DNA of 64,000 bases from AG2 sp036493735 (GTDB lineage Bacteria; Gemmatimonadota; Gemmatimonadetes; Gemmatimonadales; Gemmatimonadaceae): the NCBI GenBank assembly GCA_036493735.1, contig DASXPH010000131.1:1-64000 (forward strand). The letters are read 5' to 3'. Positions 16,556 through 24,830 of the stretch are shown in pieces. Every line of letters begins with the position of its first letter. Position 1 is the stretch's first letter. The translations under genes were made by a program, and so were the position numbers. The notes below the pieces were generated by a model, which was given only the letters and a program-made list of their open reading frames with translations, did not search any database and had not been told where the DNA came from.

Positions 16556-18992
16556 CGTCGCGCAGCGCCACAATTGGATCGATCCGTGACGCCCGGCGCG
16601 CTGGCAGGTATCCACTCACGACGGCGACGCTCGAGAGGATGACGATCATTGCGATATACGTGAACGGATCGCCGGCCGTCACGCCGAAGAGGTAGCCGCT
16701 CAGTGTTCGCCCCGTGATCCACGCGCCGACAGCCCCGATCGCGATTCCAAGCGCCGCGAGCTCGACGGTCTCGCGAATGATGCGGCTCTGCACCTGCCTG
16801 GCAGTGGCGCCGAGGGCAATGCGGACGCCGATCTCCTGCGTTCGATGGCTCACGGTGTACGAGATCACACTATAAATGCCGAGCAGTGCCAGACACAGCG
16901 CGAACGCCGAGAAGCCGCCAAGGAGTGCCGTGAAGAAGCGCCGCGGCGAGATCGAGCGGTCAACGAGTTGATCGAGCGTCTGGACTTCGTTCGTGGCGAG
17001 GTTCGGCGCGACCGGTGTGAGGACGCGGCGCAGCGTCGTCACCAGTGATGCCGGCTCGAGGCTGGTGCGCACGATGAGCGTCAGCGACGAGAAGTCGAAC
17101 ACCTGACGGAGGGGGAGATACACCTCATCTCCGGCGCGCTCCTCCACCGAGAGGTGTCTCACATCGGCGACGATCCCGACGACGCGACGATCAGTTCCCC
17201 CAACCTTGAGCAGCTTGCCTAACGCGTCGCGCCCCGGCCACAGCGTCTTCGCCGCGGTCTCGTTGATCACCACCACCTTCTCGCTCGTCTCGACATCGCC
17301 TGAGGAGAGATCTCGTCCTTCGACAATTCGCATTCCCATCGCGGGAACAAACCCGTCGGTCGCGATGCGAATGAATCCCGTCTCCCATTTCCCCTTCTTG
17401 TACTCTTCGCCGCCGACCGTGATGCCCCAACTGCGATTGCTGCCGAGCGGCAAACCGTCGGCGATCGTCGCGGCCGTGACACCAGGAATCTCCCGCGTCA
17501 ATCGCAAGATTTCGTTCACGTACGAGACGAACTGTTGCGACGAGCTGAAGGCGGCGCGCTGTTTCTCGGGGTCGACCCGAACGGCGACGACGTGTTCCGG
17601 TCGAAAGCCGAGGTCCACGTCGAGGACATTGCGAAAGCTTCGAATCAACAAACCGGATCCGACGAGAAGCATGCAGGCGAGCGCGATCTCGGAGACGACG
17701 AGCGACCGGCGCACCCATTGACCGTGCTTCCCAACCGTCGCCGAACGACCCGAGGACTTGAGTGTGTCGTGCACTCGCCCCTCGGAGATTTGAAGCGCCG
17801 GCGCGATCCCGAAGGCGAGACCAGCGAGGAGCGCCAGCGCGATCGTGAATGCGAGCGCCGTCCCGTCGATCGCGACGCGGCCCAGGAGCGGCAAGCTGAC
17901 AGCGTCCATGCGCGCAATCGACCGCGTGCCCAGAGTCGCGACGAGCAAGCCGAGGATCGCGCCGCAGACCGCCAACGCCACGCTCTCGGTGAGCATCTGG
18001 TTCACGAGGCGCCCCCTTCCCGCGCCTAACGCGGCGCGAATCGCCATCTCCTTCTGCCGCATCGTGGCGCGCGCGAGCAGCAAGTTCGAGAGATTCGCGC
18101 AGACGATCAGCATCACGATGCCGATGCCAAAGCCGAGAATCAGAAGGCCTGTGCGCGCTCGGCCGCTCACATGCTGGCGCAGAGAAACCGCGATCGGAGC
18201 GAAGGTGTTCGCATCGCTATTCTCGCTCGCGATGCGGGGCACCAGCACCTTCAACTCCGACGCGGCACTCGCGAGCGAGACGCCGGGCTTCAGCCGTCCG
18301 ATGACGGCGAGCGTGTTGCCCCACCGATTCGTCTCTGGAACGAGCGGGAATGGCGTGAAGACATCGATCCGTGCGCCGGGCGCGAAGATCGAGCCGAAGT
18401 CGAAGGACGGGGGCAAGACGCCGATCACGGTCGTGGAAGTGCCGTTCAGAGTGATCGGCCGGCCGATGAGGCTCGGATCGGATGCGAAACGACGCTGCCA
18501 GAGCGAGTAGCTGATGAGCGCCGCCTTCGGGCCGTTCCATGCGCTCTCGTCGGCGGTGAATCCGCGCCCGAGCAGAGGATGCACACCAAGCAGCGGAAAG
18601 AAATTTTTCGTGACCGGCACGGCGCTGATCCGAACAGCATCTGACGCGCTGCTCAGCGTCATGTCTCCGACACCGTAGAACGCGAAGTAGGCGCCGATGT
18701 CGGCAAAGGAGCGATTCTCCCGCACAAGCGACAGATATGGATTGACCTGAGCGGTTTGGTTGGACAGACCGGGATCCGTGCCGTTCTGGATCCAGACCAG
18801 CCGGCTCGGATCGGCAAATGGCAGCGGACGGAGGAGCAGCGCGCTGGCGACGCTGAACACCGTCGTGCTCGCCCCGATCCCGAGTGCGATTATGGCGATG
18901 GCGAAGCTGCTGAACGCGATGTCGCGACGAAGCGTGCGAAGTGCGTAACGAAGATCTTGTCCTAACTGGGCGATGAGGTCGCGAGCTTTCAT
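16548..18992 (-). CDS. ADOP-type ABC transporter permease (MacB/FtsX fold)
   Basis: An 814-residue permease with two FtsX-like halves. An N-terminal membrane segment (about 28-55, ending GASTTVFSVASALLLRPLPF) is followed by a large periplasmic MacB-like domain. Three membrane segments lie around 280-400, then a second periplasmic domain, and three more segments at the C-terminus. The two-repeat architecture and the sequence LGIGASTTVFSV are those of the ADOP family, abundant in Acidobacteria and Gemmatimonadota. It lacks the short N-terminal helical domain of the paralogue at 43766. No ATPase gene is adjacent, as is usual for these. Substrate unknown. Confidence 0.9.
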   Translation of the reverse strand: MKARDLIAQLGQDLRYALRTLRRDIAFSSFAIAIIALGIGASTTVFSVASALLLRPLPFADPSRLVWIQNGTDPGLSNQTAQVNPYLSLVRENRSFADIGAYFAFYGVGDMTLSSASDAVRISAVPVTKNFFPLLGVHPLLGRGFTADESAWNGPKAALISYSLWQRRFASDPSLIGRPITLNGTSTTVIGVLPPSFDFGSIFAPGARIDVFTPFPLVPETNRWGNTLAVIGRLKPGVSLASAASELKVLVPRIASENSDANTFAPIAVSLRQHVSGRARTGLLILGFGIGIVMLIVCANLSNLLLARATMRQKEMAIRAALGAGRGRLVNQMLTESVALAVCGAILGLLVATLGTRSIARMDAVSLPLLGRVAIDGTALAFTIALALLAGLAFGIAPALQISEGRVHDTLKSSGRSATVGKHGQWVRRSLVVSEIALACMLLVGSGLLIRSFRNVLDVDLGFRPEHVVAVRVDPEKQRAAFSSSQQFVSYVNEILRLTREIPGVTAATIADGLPLGSNRSWGITVGGEEYKKGKWETGFIRIATDGFVPAMGMRIVEGRDLSSGDVETSEKVVVINETAAKTLWPGRDALGKLLKVGGTDRRVVGIVADVRHLSVEERAGDEVYLPLRQVFDFSSLTLIVRTSLEPASLVTTLRRVLTPVAPNLATNEVQTLDQLVDRSISPRRFFTALLGGFSAFALCLALLGIYSVISYTVSHRTQEIGVRIALGATARQVQSRIIRETVELAALGIAIGAVGAWITGRTLSGYLFGVTAGDPFTYIAMIVILSSVAVVSGYLPARRASRIDPIVALRDEA

Positions 18993-19099
18993 GTGCCTCT
19001 GTCCGGAGGGAGCGCGTCCATGCGAGCGGAGCAGCCGCGCGCGACCAGCGCACGCGACTTCAATTTGACGCGCTCTCGCGGAAAAAGGTTGAAATGGAG

Positions 19100-19510
19100 T
19101 CAGTGCGCGAGGGAGAGCCCGTTGTATTCCTCGTCGCTCACCTTCTCCATCCAGTCGACCGCCCGACCTTCCAGCGACTCCTGAATCGCAATGTGCGTCA
19201 TCGCCGTGGAGGGCGACGCACCGTGCCAGTGCCGCTCGTTCGGAGGAATCCAGATCACGTCACCCGGCCGGATCTCCTCGATCGGACCACCCTCGCGCTG
19301 CGCTCGCCCGCAACCCGCAATGACGATGAGTGTCTGTCCCAATGGGTGTGTGTGCCACGCGGTGCGCGCGCCGGGCTCGAAGGTGACCATCGCGCCCGCC
19401 GCGCGTGCCGGCGCTGGCGCCTGGAACAGCGGATCGAGCCGAACGGTTCCGGTGAACCAATCGGCATTTCCCTTCGTCGACGGCTGTGTTCCAGCCCGTT
19501 TCATCTCCAT
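19100..19510 (-). CDS. Cupin-domain protein
   Basis: A 136-residue single cupin. The metal-ligand motifs are WHTHPLGQTLIV (HxH...) and ERHWHG in the expected spacing, and EPGARTAWHTHP is typical of the small YhhW/AraC-type stand-alone cupins annotated as cupin-fold quercetinase-like proteins. Cytoplasmic, no signal peptide. The ATG at 19510 has GGAAG five bases upstream. It lies 43 bases after the SDR gene on the same strand and may form an operon with it. The reaction is unknown. Confidence 0.88.
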   Translation of the reverse strand: MEMKRAGTQPSTKGNADWFTGTVRLDPLFQAPAPARAAGAMVTFEPGARTAWHTHPLGQTLIVIAGCGRAQREGGPIEEIRPGDVIWIPPNERHWHGASPSTAMTHIAIQESLEGRAVDWMEKVSDEEYNGLSLAH

Positions 19511-19553
19511 TGACGCTTCCCTCGGTCCGTAGTCATCGCCGCTCCTGGTCTAC

Positions 19554-20318
19554 TCAGCGCTCCTGCTCCGTCGGCCTAACGAGTACCTCGTTGATGGCCA
19601 TCCGGCGCGGTCGCGTGACGATGAAGGCGATCGTCTCGGCGATGTCCTCGGCCTGGAGCGGCTCGGTGTTGGCGAACATCGGCGCGACCTGCTGGCGGAT
19701 CTCCGGGCGCAGGTGCTCGGTGAGCTCCGTCGCCACCGCGCCGGGCTCGACCAGCGACACACGCAGATGCCGCCGCGTGATCTCCTGACGTAAGGATTCG
19801 CTGAACGCGCCGACGCCGAATTTCGTGAGATTGTACACGCCGGCACCAGAGCGGGCAGAGCGCCCCGCGACCGAGCTGATGTTGACGAGGTCCGACACGC
19901 GCCGCGGACCTTGTTCCGCGGCGCGGAGGAGATGCGGCAACGCCGCATGCGCGACGTAGAGCACTCCGAGGACGTTGAGATGCACCATCCGCTCCCATTC
20001 CTCGAGCGGCGCTCCCTCGATGGGGCCGAGCAGCATGACACCGGCGTTGTTGATCACGATGTCGAGGCGACCGAGCTGGCGCACCGTCTGCTCGACGGCG
20101 TCGCGGGCTTGTACTTCGTCGGTAACGTCGGTCGTGAGTGCGATGGCGCGTCCACCGCCGCCACTCACCTCGCGCACTAATGCCTCGATGCGGTCGGTGC
20201 GTCGTGCGGCGAGCGCGACCGACGCGCCCTCCGCTGCGAGCACGCGGGCGGTGGCTTCGCCAATACCGCTCGACGCCCCGGTCACCAGCGCGACGGTCCC
20301 GTCGAGTCGCCGTGTCAT
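19554..20318 (-). CDS. Short-chain dehydrogenase/reductase (SDR)
   Basis: A 254-residue classical SDR. The nucleotide loop TGASSGIGEA is at 14-23, NNAG near 90, the catalytic Ser in NISSVAG and the catalytic pair in YNLTK. The residues after beta-2 (ALAARRTDRIE) suggest NADP(H) preference. The C-terminal RPTEQER region resembles YdfG-like SDRs active on small hydroxy acids, but substrate is not assignable. It is followed by the cupin gene 43 bases downstream. Confidence 0.9.
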   Translation of the reverse strand: MTRRLDGTVALVTGASSGIGEATARVLAAEGASVALAARRTDRIEALVREVSGGGGRAIALTTDVTDEVQARDAVEQTVRQLGRLDIVINNAGVMLLGPIEGAPLEEWERMVHLNVLGVLYVAHAALPHLLRAAEQGPRRVSDLVNISSVAGRSARSGAGVYNLTKFGVGAFSESLRQEITRRHLRVSLVEPGAVATELTEHLRPEIRQQVAPMFANTEPLQAEDIAETIAFIVTRPRRMAINEVLVRPTEQER

Positions 20319-20380
20319 CGTCCTGGGATTGATTTGTCTTGGTGAAACGCGTCAGGAGGTACTGACGCTGTCGCGAGCTC

Positions 20381-20842
20381 TCAGTTGTGTACGAGGTTCG
20401 AGGCGCGAAGCAGGATCCCGTGGAGCGCGAGAAATTCCGCCGGCGGATCCGCGAGAAAGCGAGGGCTTGCCACGTTGACGAGCTGATTGAACGCCATCAG
20501 GGCAAGCTGCACGTGAGCCGCGTTCGGTTGGGTGCCGAGCTCGGGGAGCGACGCGATGAGCAGGTCGACGACGTTAGCGCCGGCGCCGCTCGTCGCCAGG
20601 ACCCGTGACATCTGGCTACGACCAGCTGGGCTGGAGGTCGTGATGGTCGCCAGGGCAACGCGTACTGCTTCCGTGGGCACGGTCACACCTGTTATCGGCG
20701 AAACGACATTGCTGTCGTGAAGGCTTCGCTCGATTGCCGCGCTGACGGAGTCGGGCGTGGCCTGTCCCGGAAGCTGATGAATCGCTCCGGCAAGCGTGAC
20801 GATGGAGAGTGCAGCGATACGGAGCAGCGGACTTCCTTTCAT
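20381..20842 (-). CDS. Exported protein of unknown function
   Basis: A 153-residue protein with a probable signal peptide (MKGSPLLRIAALSIVTLAG, cleavage near GQA). The mature part is mostly helical, with many Ala, Val and Leu residues and no cysteines or recognisable motif. GGAAGG seven bases before the ATG at 20842 supports this start rather than the longer frame. It stands alone between the SDR and the M56 gene. No family recognised. Confidence 0.65.
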   Translation of the reverse strand: MKGSPLLRIAALSIVTLAGAIHQLPGQATPDSVSAAIERSLHDSNVVSPITGVTVPTEAVRVALATITTSSPAGRSQMSRVLATSGAGANVVDLLIASLPELGTQPNAAHVQLALMAFNQLVNVASPRFLADPPAEFLALHGILLRASNLVHN

Positions 20843-20953
20843 ACGTCGCCTTCCCTCGTGAGCCCTTGATAAACTTATCGCCAAGAGAGCACACGCGAAA
20901 AACGCGCCGAATTGGCGCCCAGCCCCTCGACGCGGCGGACTCTCGCGACGTGA

Positions 20954-22807
20954 CTACCGGCCGCCGACACAGACGCCGGTGAGGACCAGGATGTCGGCGG
21001 TGACAGGCACTCCGTCGATGATCAGCAGCGGGCGGCCCGCCACTGGTTGACCACGAATGAAGAAGAAGCCGCCACCTAATTGAGTTATTGTCTTGTCCCG
21101 GCCCGTCGTCACGACGACCGCGCCATTCGCCGCACCGGGCCCATAAAGACTGGCCGCCGCCGCGCCCTTCACGACCTCCACCGACTCGATCGTCACGTGC
21201 TCGCCCGTGCCGCGGCCGCGAAACACGACCGCCGTATCTCGCGGCGCGACGATCGCATGAGCAAACTGATAACCTGGCGCGGAGGCTTCAAGGTGCACGG
21301 AATCATCGGGAACGTTCAACGCGAAGGTGCCATCCCGCATCGTGCAGACGCGGTTCGGCTCGCCGACGGCCTGCAGGCCGATCACTTGTATCTCGGCGCC
21401 CGCGATTGGCGTCCCGGTGCTGTCGTCGATGACGCGACCGCTGACGCGGCGGATCTGCTGCGCGGCGGCCACGATAACGATGCTGCTATCGGGATTGAAC
21501 TGCAGGCGGAGGCCGTGGACGATGGCGATGTGCGCAAGTGCTTCATCCCATGGTTGATCGACGATGTGCACCGTCACTGACGTCGTCACGCCACTCGCGA
21601 CGGTGATCTTCCTTCCCGTGTACTTCGCGAACGCCGCTGCCACATCCTCGATTGGCGCGTTTTCCCAATCGACGGTGATGCGGAGCGGCGTCACAGCCGT
21701 GGGCGATCGCGGCCTGACCGCCGCCTGGCGCGGCAACGCGGTGGTGGAAACGGCCTCCCTTCCCACTTCGCGGACGTTGACCGAGGCCGCGGCGTGCCTA
21801 ACGGGAGCGCTGCCCTCGTCGGTGCTCGAGCGCGAGACGTGCCTCACCGTGCTACCGACCCTGATCGGCTCGGGTCGAGGAATGCGCGCGGCGGCGAGCG
21901 TGAGGCAGGCTATTCCGAGCACCGGTCCGATCGTGCCGCGAACGGAGCGGCGTGGCTTGTCGGCAATCATCGTGGAGATCCTCCGGGCGAGGAATGATCG
22001 GCGCGCCGCGTACGCCGCGCCGAAGTCGAGACGCTTGGTGTGTCGTCCACCGATCTCGAGGAGCAACAGACCGTATTCGTGCGCTTCGCCGCCGCAGCGC
22101 AGCACGCGATCGTCGCAATCCAGCTCGACCGCGAGCTTGAGTCGGCGCGCGATGAACCAGAGCGGCAGGTTCCATGGGAGGACGAACGGTACGAGCGTGG
22201 CGAATAGCAGCAGCTGTGCATCGCCTGCACGCACGTGCTCGAGCTCATGCCGGAGGACGAGCGCGCGGGCGCGCGCATCGAGAGACAGCACCCACTCGGG
22301 GAGGACGATGCGAGGACGCAGGAATCCGATCACCGCCGGCCCTCGGTCGGTGGAGACGAGAAGGCGCGTCTGCTCGATCTGAACCTCACGCCACCCTCCA
22401 CGCTCGCGCCGCAATCGAGCAGCGCAGAGAAACACCCAGACGAACAGCACCGCCGAGGAGACGAGCCAGAGTCCGACAAACACTCGCTCGACGAGGATCG
22501 TCGCCCGACGCTGGCCTTCCAGGGGCGGTTGCCTAACGTCGATCGTCGCGGCCGCATGCTGAGGAGCGATAGCGATGTTCCCACTCAACGGCACCGCGGC
22601 CGCCATTTCGTTACGAGGTGAATCGGCTGGAGGCGGTGTCCGCGTCGCGACCATCACCGGCGTCGCGAGCGCGATGCTCAAGGCAAGCGCTCCGGCGGCC
22701 CGACGAGGCAGGCGCCAGACGCACAGGAGACGTTCCGTCGCCCACGCGCCGAGCGCGACGAGCAGCGTGAGCGCCACAGTGTACATGGCCCATTCTGCGA
22801 TTCTCAT
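20954..22807 (-). CDS. BlaR1-like M56 metallopeptidase fused to STN and TonB-receptor-like modules
   Basis: A 617-residue membrane protein. Residues 1-300 form an M56 (BlaR1/MecR1) module: hydrophobic segments near 8-25, 38-55, 103-130 and 198-220, the zinc motif HELEH at 187-191 and ELDCDDRVL near 228. Beyond about 375 come, in order, an STN domain (about 376-446), a carboxypeptidase-regulatory-like beta sandwich (about 453-520), and two motifs of the SusC/RagA plug: ESVEVVKGAAAASLYGPGAA (541-560) and PLLIIDGVPV (593-602). No beta barrel follows. In SusC proteins the DGVPV strand precedes the VKG motif, so the order is reversed here. The gene is coupled to blaI by an ATGA overlap. Confidence 0.88.
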   Translation of the reverse strand: MRIAEWAMYTVALTLLVALGAWATERLLCVWRLPRRAAGALALSIALATPVMVATRTPPPADSPRNEMAAAVPLSGNIAIAPQHAAATIDVRQPPLEGQRRATILVERVFVGLWLVSSAVLFVWVFLCAARLRRERGGWREVQIEQTRLLVSTDRGPAVIGFLRPRIVLPEWVLSLDARARALVLRHELEHVRAGDAQLLLFATLVPFVLPWNLPLWFIARRLKLAVELDCDDRVLRCGGEAHEYGLLLLEIGGRHTKRLDFGAAYAARRSFLARRISTMIADKPRRSVRGTIGPVLGIACLTLAAARIPRPEPIRVGSTVRHVSRSSTDEGSAPVRHAAASVNVREVGREAVSTTALPRQAAVRPRSPTAVTPLRITVDWENAPIEDVAAAFAKYTGRKITVASGVTTSVTVHIVDQPWDEALAHIAIVHGLRLQFNPDSSIVIVAAAQQIRRVSGRVIDDSTGTPIAGAEIQVIGLQAVGEPNRVCTMRDGTFALNVPDDSVHLEASAPGYQFAHAIVAPRDTAVVFRGRGTGEHVTIESVEVVKGAAAASLYGPGAANGAVVVTTGRDKTITQLGGGFFFIRGQPVAGRPLLIIDGVPVTADILVLTGVCVGGR

Positions 22808-23193
22808 CGCCGCCTCCGTCGCTTCCTCGCTGTCTCGAGCTTCTCATCGAGAAGCTCGCGCAAACGACTCAGCTCTTCCGGCGCGATGTCGCGGTCGCTC
22901 ACGAGTTGCGTCAATAGCAGCTCCGGCGATCCGGAGAAGATCTTGTCGAGCACGCGAGAGAGCGCGCTCTTCCCCGCGGCACCCTGCGAGACGGCGGGAT
23001 AATATCGGTGCGCACGCCCTTCGGCCTCGGGCCGCACGTAACCTTTCTCCTGCAGGGTGCGCAGCACGGTGAGAACGGTGGTGTACGCGAAGTCGTCGTG
23101 GAGCGCGTCCCGCACTTCGGCGACGGTCCCGCTGCCGCGCTGCCACAGAACAGCCATGACGTCCAGCTCGCGATCGGTGAACGCGATCTCCAT
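22804..23193 (-). CDS. blaI: BlaI/MecI-family transcriptional repressor
   Basis: A 129-residue winged-helix repressor. FTDRELDVMAVLWQRGSGTV and TTVLTVLRTLQEKGYV form the DNA-binding domain, and a C-terminal helical dimerisation region ends in a run of Arg. In the classical system the M56 partner triggers cleavage or release of BlaI. The ATG at 23193 has GGAGG four bases upstream; a GTG one codon earlier is too close. Two near-identical operators and a sigma-70 promoter lie directly upstream, so it probably represses itself and the coupled M56 gene. Gene symbol given by family; the target signal is unknown. Confidence 0.92.
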   Translation of the reverse strand: MEIAFTDRELDVMAVLWQRGSGTVAEVRDALHDDFAYTTVLTVLRTLQEKGYVRPEAEGRAHRYYPAVSQGAAGKSALSRVLDKIFSGSPELLLTQLVSDRDIAPEELSRLRELLDEKLETARKRRRRR

Positions 23194-23202
23194 CACGCCT
23201 CC

Positions 23203-23224
23203 ATCAACTAGTTCGCTAGTTGAT
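23203..23224. promoter_or_regulatory. BlaI operator 1 (perfect palindrome)
   Basis: A perfect inverted repeat of nine bases (ATCAACTAG and CTAGTTGAT) around TTCG, with core CAACTA-N6-TAGTTG at 23205-23222. It overlaps the region between the -10 box and the ribosome binding site of blaI, ideal for repression. The half site resembles the ACTACA/TGTAGT family of BlaI operators. Confidence 0.75.
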
Positions 23225-23251
23225 GTTAGCGTTGGGGGCCACGCGTGTCAA
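23223..23251 (-). promoter_or_regulatory. Sigma-70-type promoter of blaI-M56
   Basis: On the minus strand TTGACA (23251-23246), a 17-base spacer and TAACAT (23228-23223). The -35 box is perfect and the -10 matches four of six. The -35 overlaps operator 2 and the -10 overlaps the edge of operator 1. Confidence 0.7.
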
Positions 23252-23266
23252 CTATTTTTGTAGTTG
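23249..23266. promoter_or_regulatory. BlaI operator 2
   Basis: CAACTA-N6-TAGTTG with the same half sites and spacing as operator 1. The centres of the two operators are 44 bp apart, about four helical turns, so two bound dimers would lie on the same face. It covers the -35 box of the blaI promoter. Confidence 0.72.
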
Positions 23267-23276
23267 CACACCGCGT

Positions 23277-24722
23277 TCACTTCGTCGCCGGCTTGAGCCT
23301 CCTGCTATTCACACTATACAGGATGCCGGTGTACTGCATCTCCTCCCACGTCTGATCGCCCCAGCGCACCGTCGCGGTGGGATCGGGGTTGTTGTCGTTG
23401 TCGGCGGAGTTGTCGTACCAGGCGCGTGCGACGATCCGCGCGCCGGCCGGGATCTCCAGCGGCTTGGCAAAGAGATAGTACGTCTGCCAGTTGAAGTCGT
23501 ACTTCGGAACGTCGAGGATCACATCCGACGAACCATCCGGCTTCACGAGCGTGTACTGCCACTTCTTTCCCCGCAGATGCGTGTGCGGGAAAATCCCGTA
23601 GATCTTCACGGGTTCGTTGAACGCGACGCTCGACGGCACCATGATATCCTTGGCACCGGGCATCAGTGAGAACTGGCCATTCACGAAATGCGTCGCGATG
23701 ATCTGTTCGGACGGCATCTCCTTCGCGAAGCGGAAGCCGACGGACGAACGATCCATTCGGTCGTGCCCCTTCGCCGTGTAGTGCATCTGGAAGGTGAGGA
23801 TCGAGCCGGCACGGATACGCAGCGCCGTCCCTTCGGGGAAGGTGATCACATTCGTCCCCGGCGCCGTCGTGCCGATGAGGGTACCGATGCGCTGCGGCGG
23901 TGCGTGCAGCGAGTCCTTGCGCGGCGTGTCGTCGATCTTGTTCGCGGCATCGAAGACGAGGACCGGTTTTGGCGGCGACGACGGGGCAGCCGACGATGGT
24001 GCTCCGGCCGGCGTGACACCAGGCGCCGCTGAGCCCTTGGGAGACGCGTTAGGCGCTGGTGGATCGGGAGGACGCGCAAAGACGAGGACGTGATGGACGA
24101 CGTCGCGCGCGCCAGGCTTGATCTCGATCGCCTGCACCCACTTGTCTTCGGTGAAATTGGTGGGCGCCTCGAAGTACATGTATTCGATCGTGCCGCGCGC
24201 CGGGACGTGGAACTCCTCGGGCATCGTCACGATCGCGTCGGGCACGCCAATGTCCCAATCCGCGGCGAAGGTCGGCGCCGGCGGCAGTTGTGCGGGGTTC
24301 CCGAATCGCCCGCCCTCGGCAATCCAGCGCAGGATCGTGTGCTTGTCAGCGTCGGAGATGTGCCGCTCGTTCCGGAAGGTCCCCGCCGGCGCAACGGCTT
24401 GCCAGGGCGGCATCTTCCCCTCTCTGAGGACATCGGCCATGTCCTTGAGACGCCCAGTCACCGTGTCGAAGTCGAGCATCGAGAAGGGCGCGATACCGCC
24501 CGGACGATGACACATCACGCAATTGTGATACAGGATCGGCGCGACGTCGGCGGTGAATGTCAGGCTGTCCGCGGTCAGTCGCGGTGCCGCTTCGACCGAG
24601 CTCGGTCGCCGAGCGCCGATGATGACGAGCAGTATGACGGCGCCGAGCGACGCCATGACCCTGATGAGCGTGCGACCATGGCGCATGCGATCAGCGCCGG
24701 CTTCGGAGCGTGCGCGTGCCAT
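23277..24722 (-). CDS. Membrane-anchored haem c protein with copper type II monooxygenase-like domain
   Basis: A 481-residue protein. A hydrophobic segment near residues 23-40 anchors or exports it. A small cytochrome c domain follows with CVMCH as haem site. The rest resembles the copper type II, ascorbate-dependent monooxygenase (PHM-like) fold: VVHHVLVFA and QMHYT could supply the first copper site and PHTHLRG with WEEMQY the second (His, His, Met). A Pro/Ala/Ser-rich insert lies between HHVLVF and the next strand. Haem-PHM fusions of this kind are common but uncharacterised in environmental bacteria; a redox role is inferred. GGGAGG upstream of 24722 selects this start. Confidence 0.82.
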   Translation of the reverse strand: MARARSEAGADRMRHGRTLIRVMASLGAVILLVIIGARRPSSVEAAPRLTADSLTFTADVAPILYHNCVMCHRPGGIAPFSMLDFDTVTGRLKDMADVLREGKMPPWQAVAPAGTFRNERHISDADKHTILRWIAEGGRFGNPAQLPPAPTFAADWDIGVPDAIVTMPEEFHVPARGTIEYMYFEAPTNFTEDKWVQAIEIKPGARDVVHHVLVFARPPDPPAPNASPKGSAAPGVTPAGAPSSAAPSSPPKPVLVFDAANKIDDTPRKDSLHAPPQRIGTLIGTTAPGTNVITFPEGTALRIRAGSILTFQMHYTAKGHDRMDRSSVGFRFAKEMPSEQIIATHFVNGQFSLMPGAKDIMVPSSVAFNEPVKIYGIFPHTHLRGKKWQYTLVKPDGSSDVILDVPKYDFNWQTYYLFAKPLEIPAGARIVARAWYDNSADNDNNPDPTATVRWGDQTWEEMQYTGILYSVNSRRLKPATK

Positions 24723-24800
24723 GCGACGGGACCTCCCTTGCAGGTGGGCGAGCTGCAAACGCCGCCTCTATTATACGGCTAGCCCGTCCACGTGGCGAAC

Positions 24801-24830
24801 TTTACGCGCCACGCCCTACGCCTCACGGCA
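24801..24830. repeat. Heptad repeat (ACGCNNN type) over the susD-like stop codon
   Basis: ACGCGCC, ACGCCCT, ACGCCTC, ACGGCAC in tandem with a 7-base period. The stop of the minus-strand SusD-like gene (24823-24825) lies inside the array, so the last codons are part of the repeat. Confidence 0.65.
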
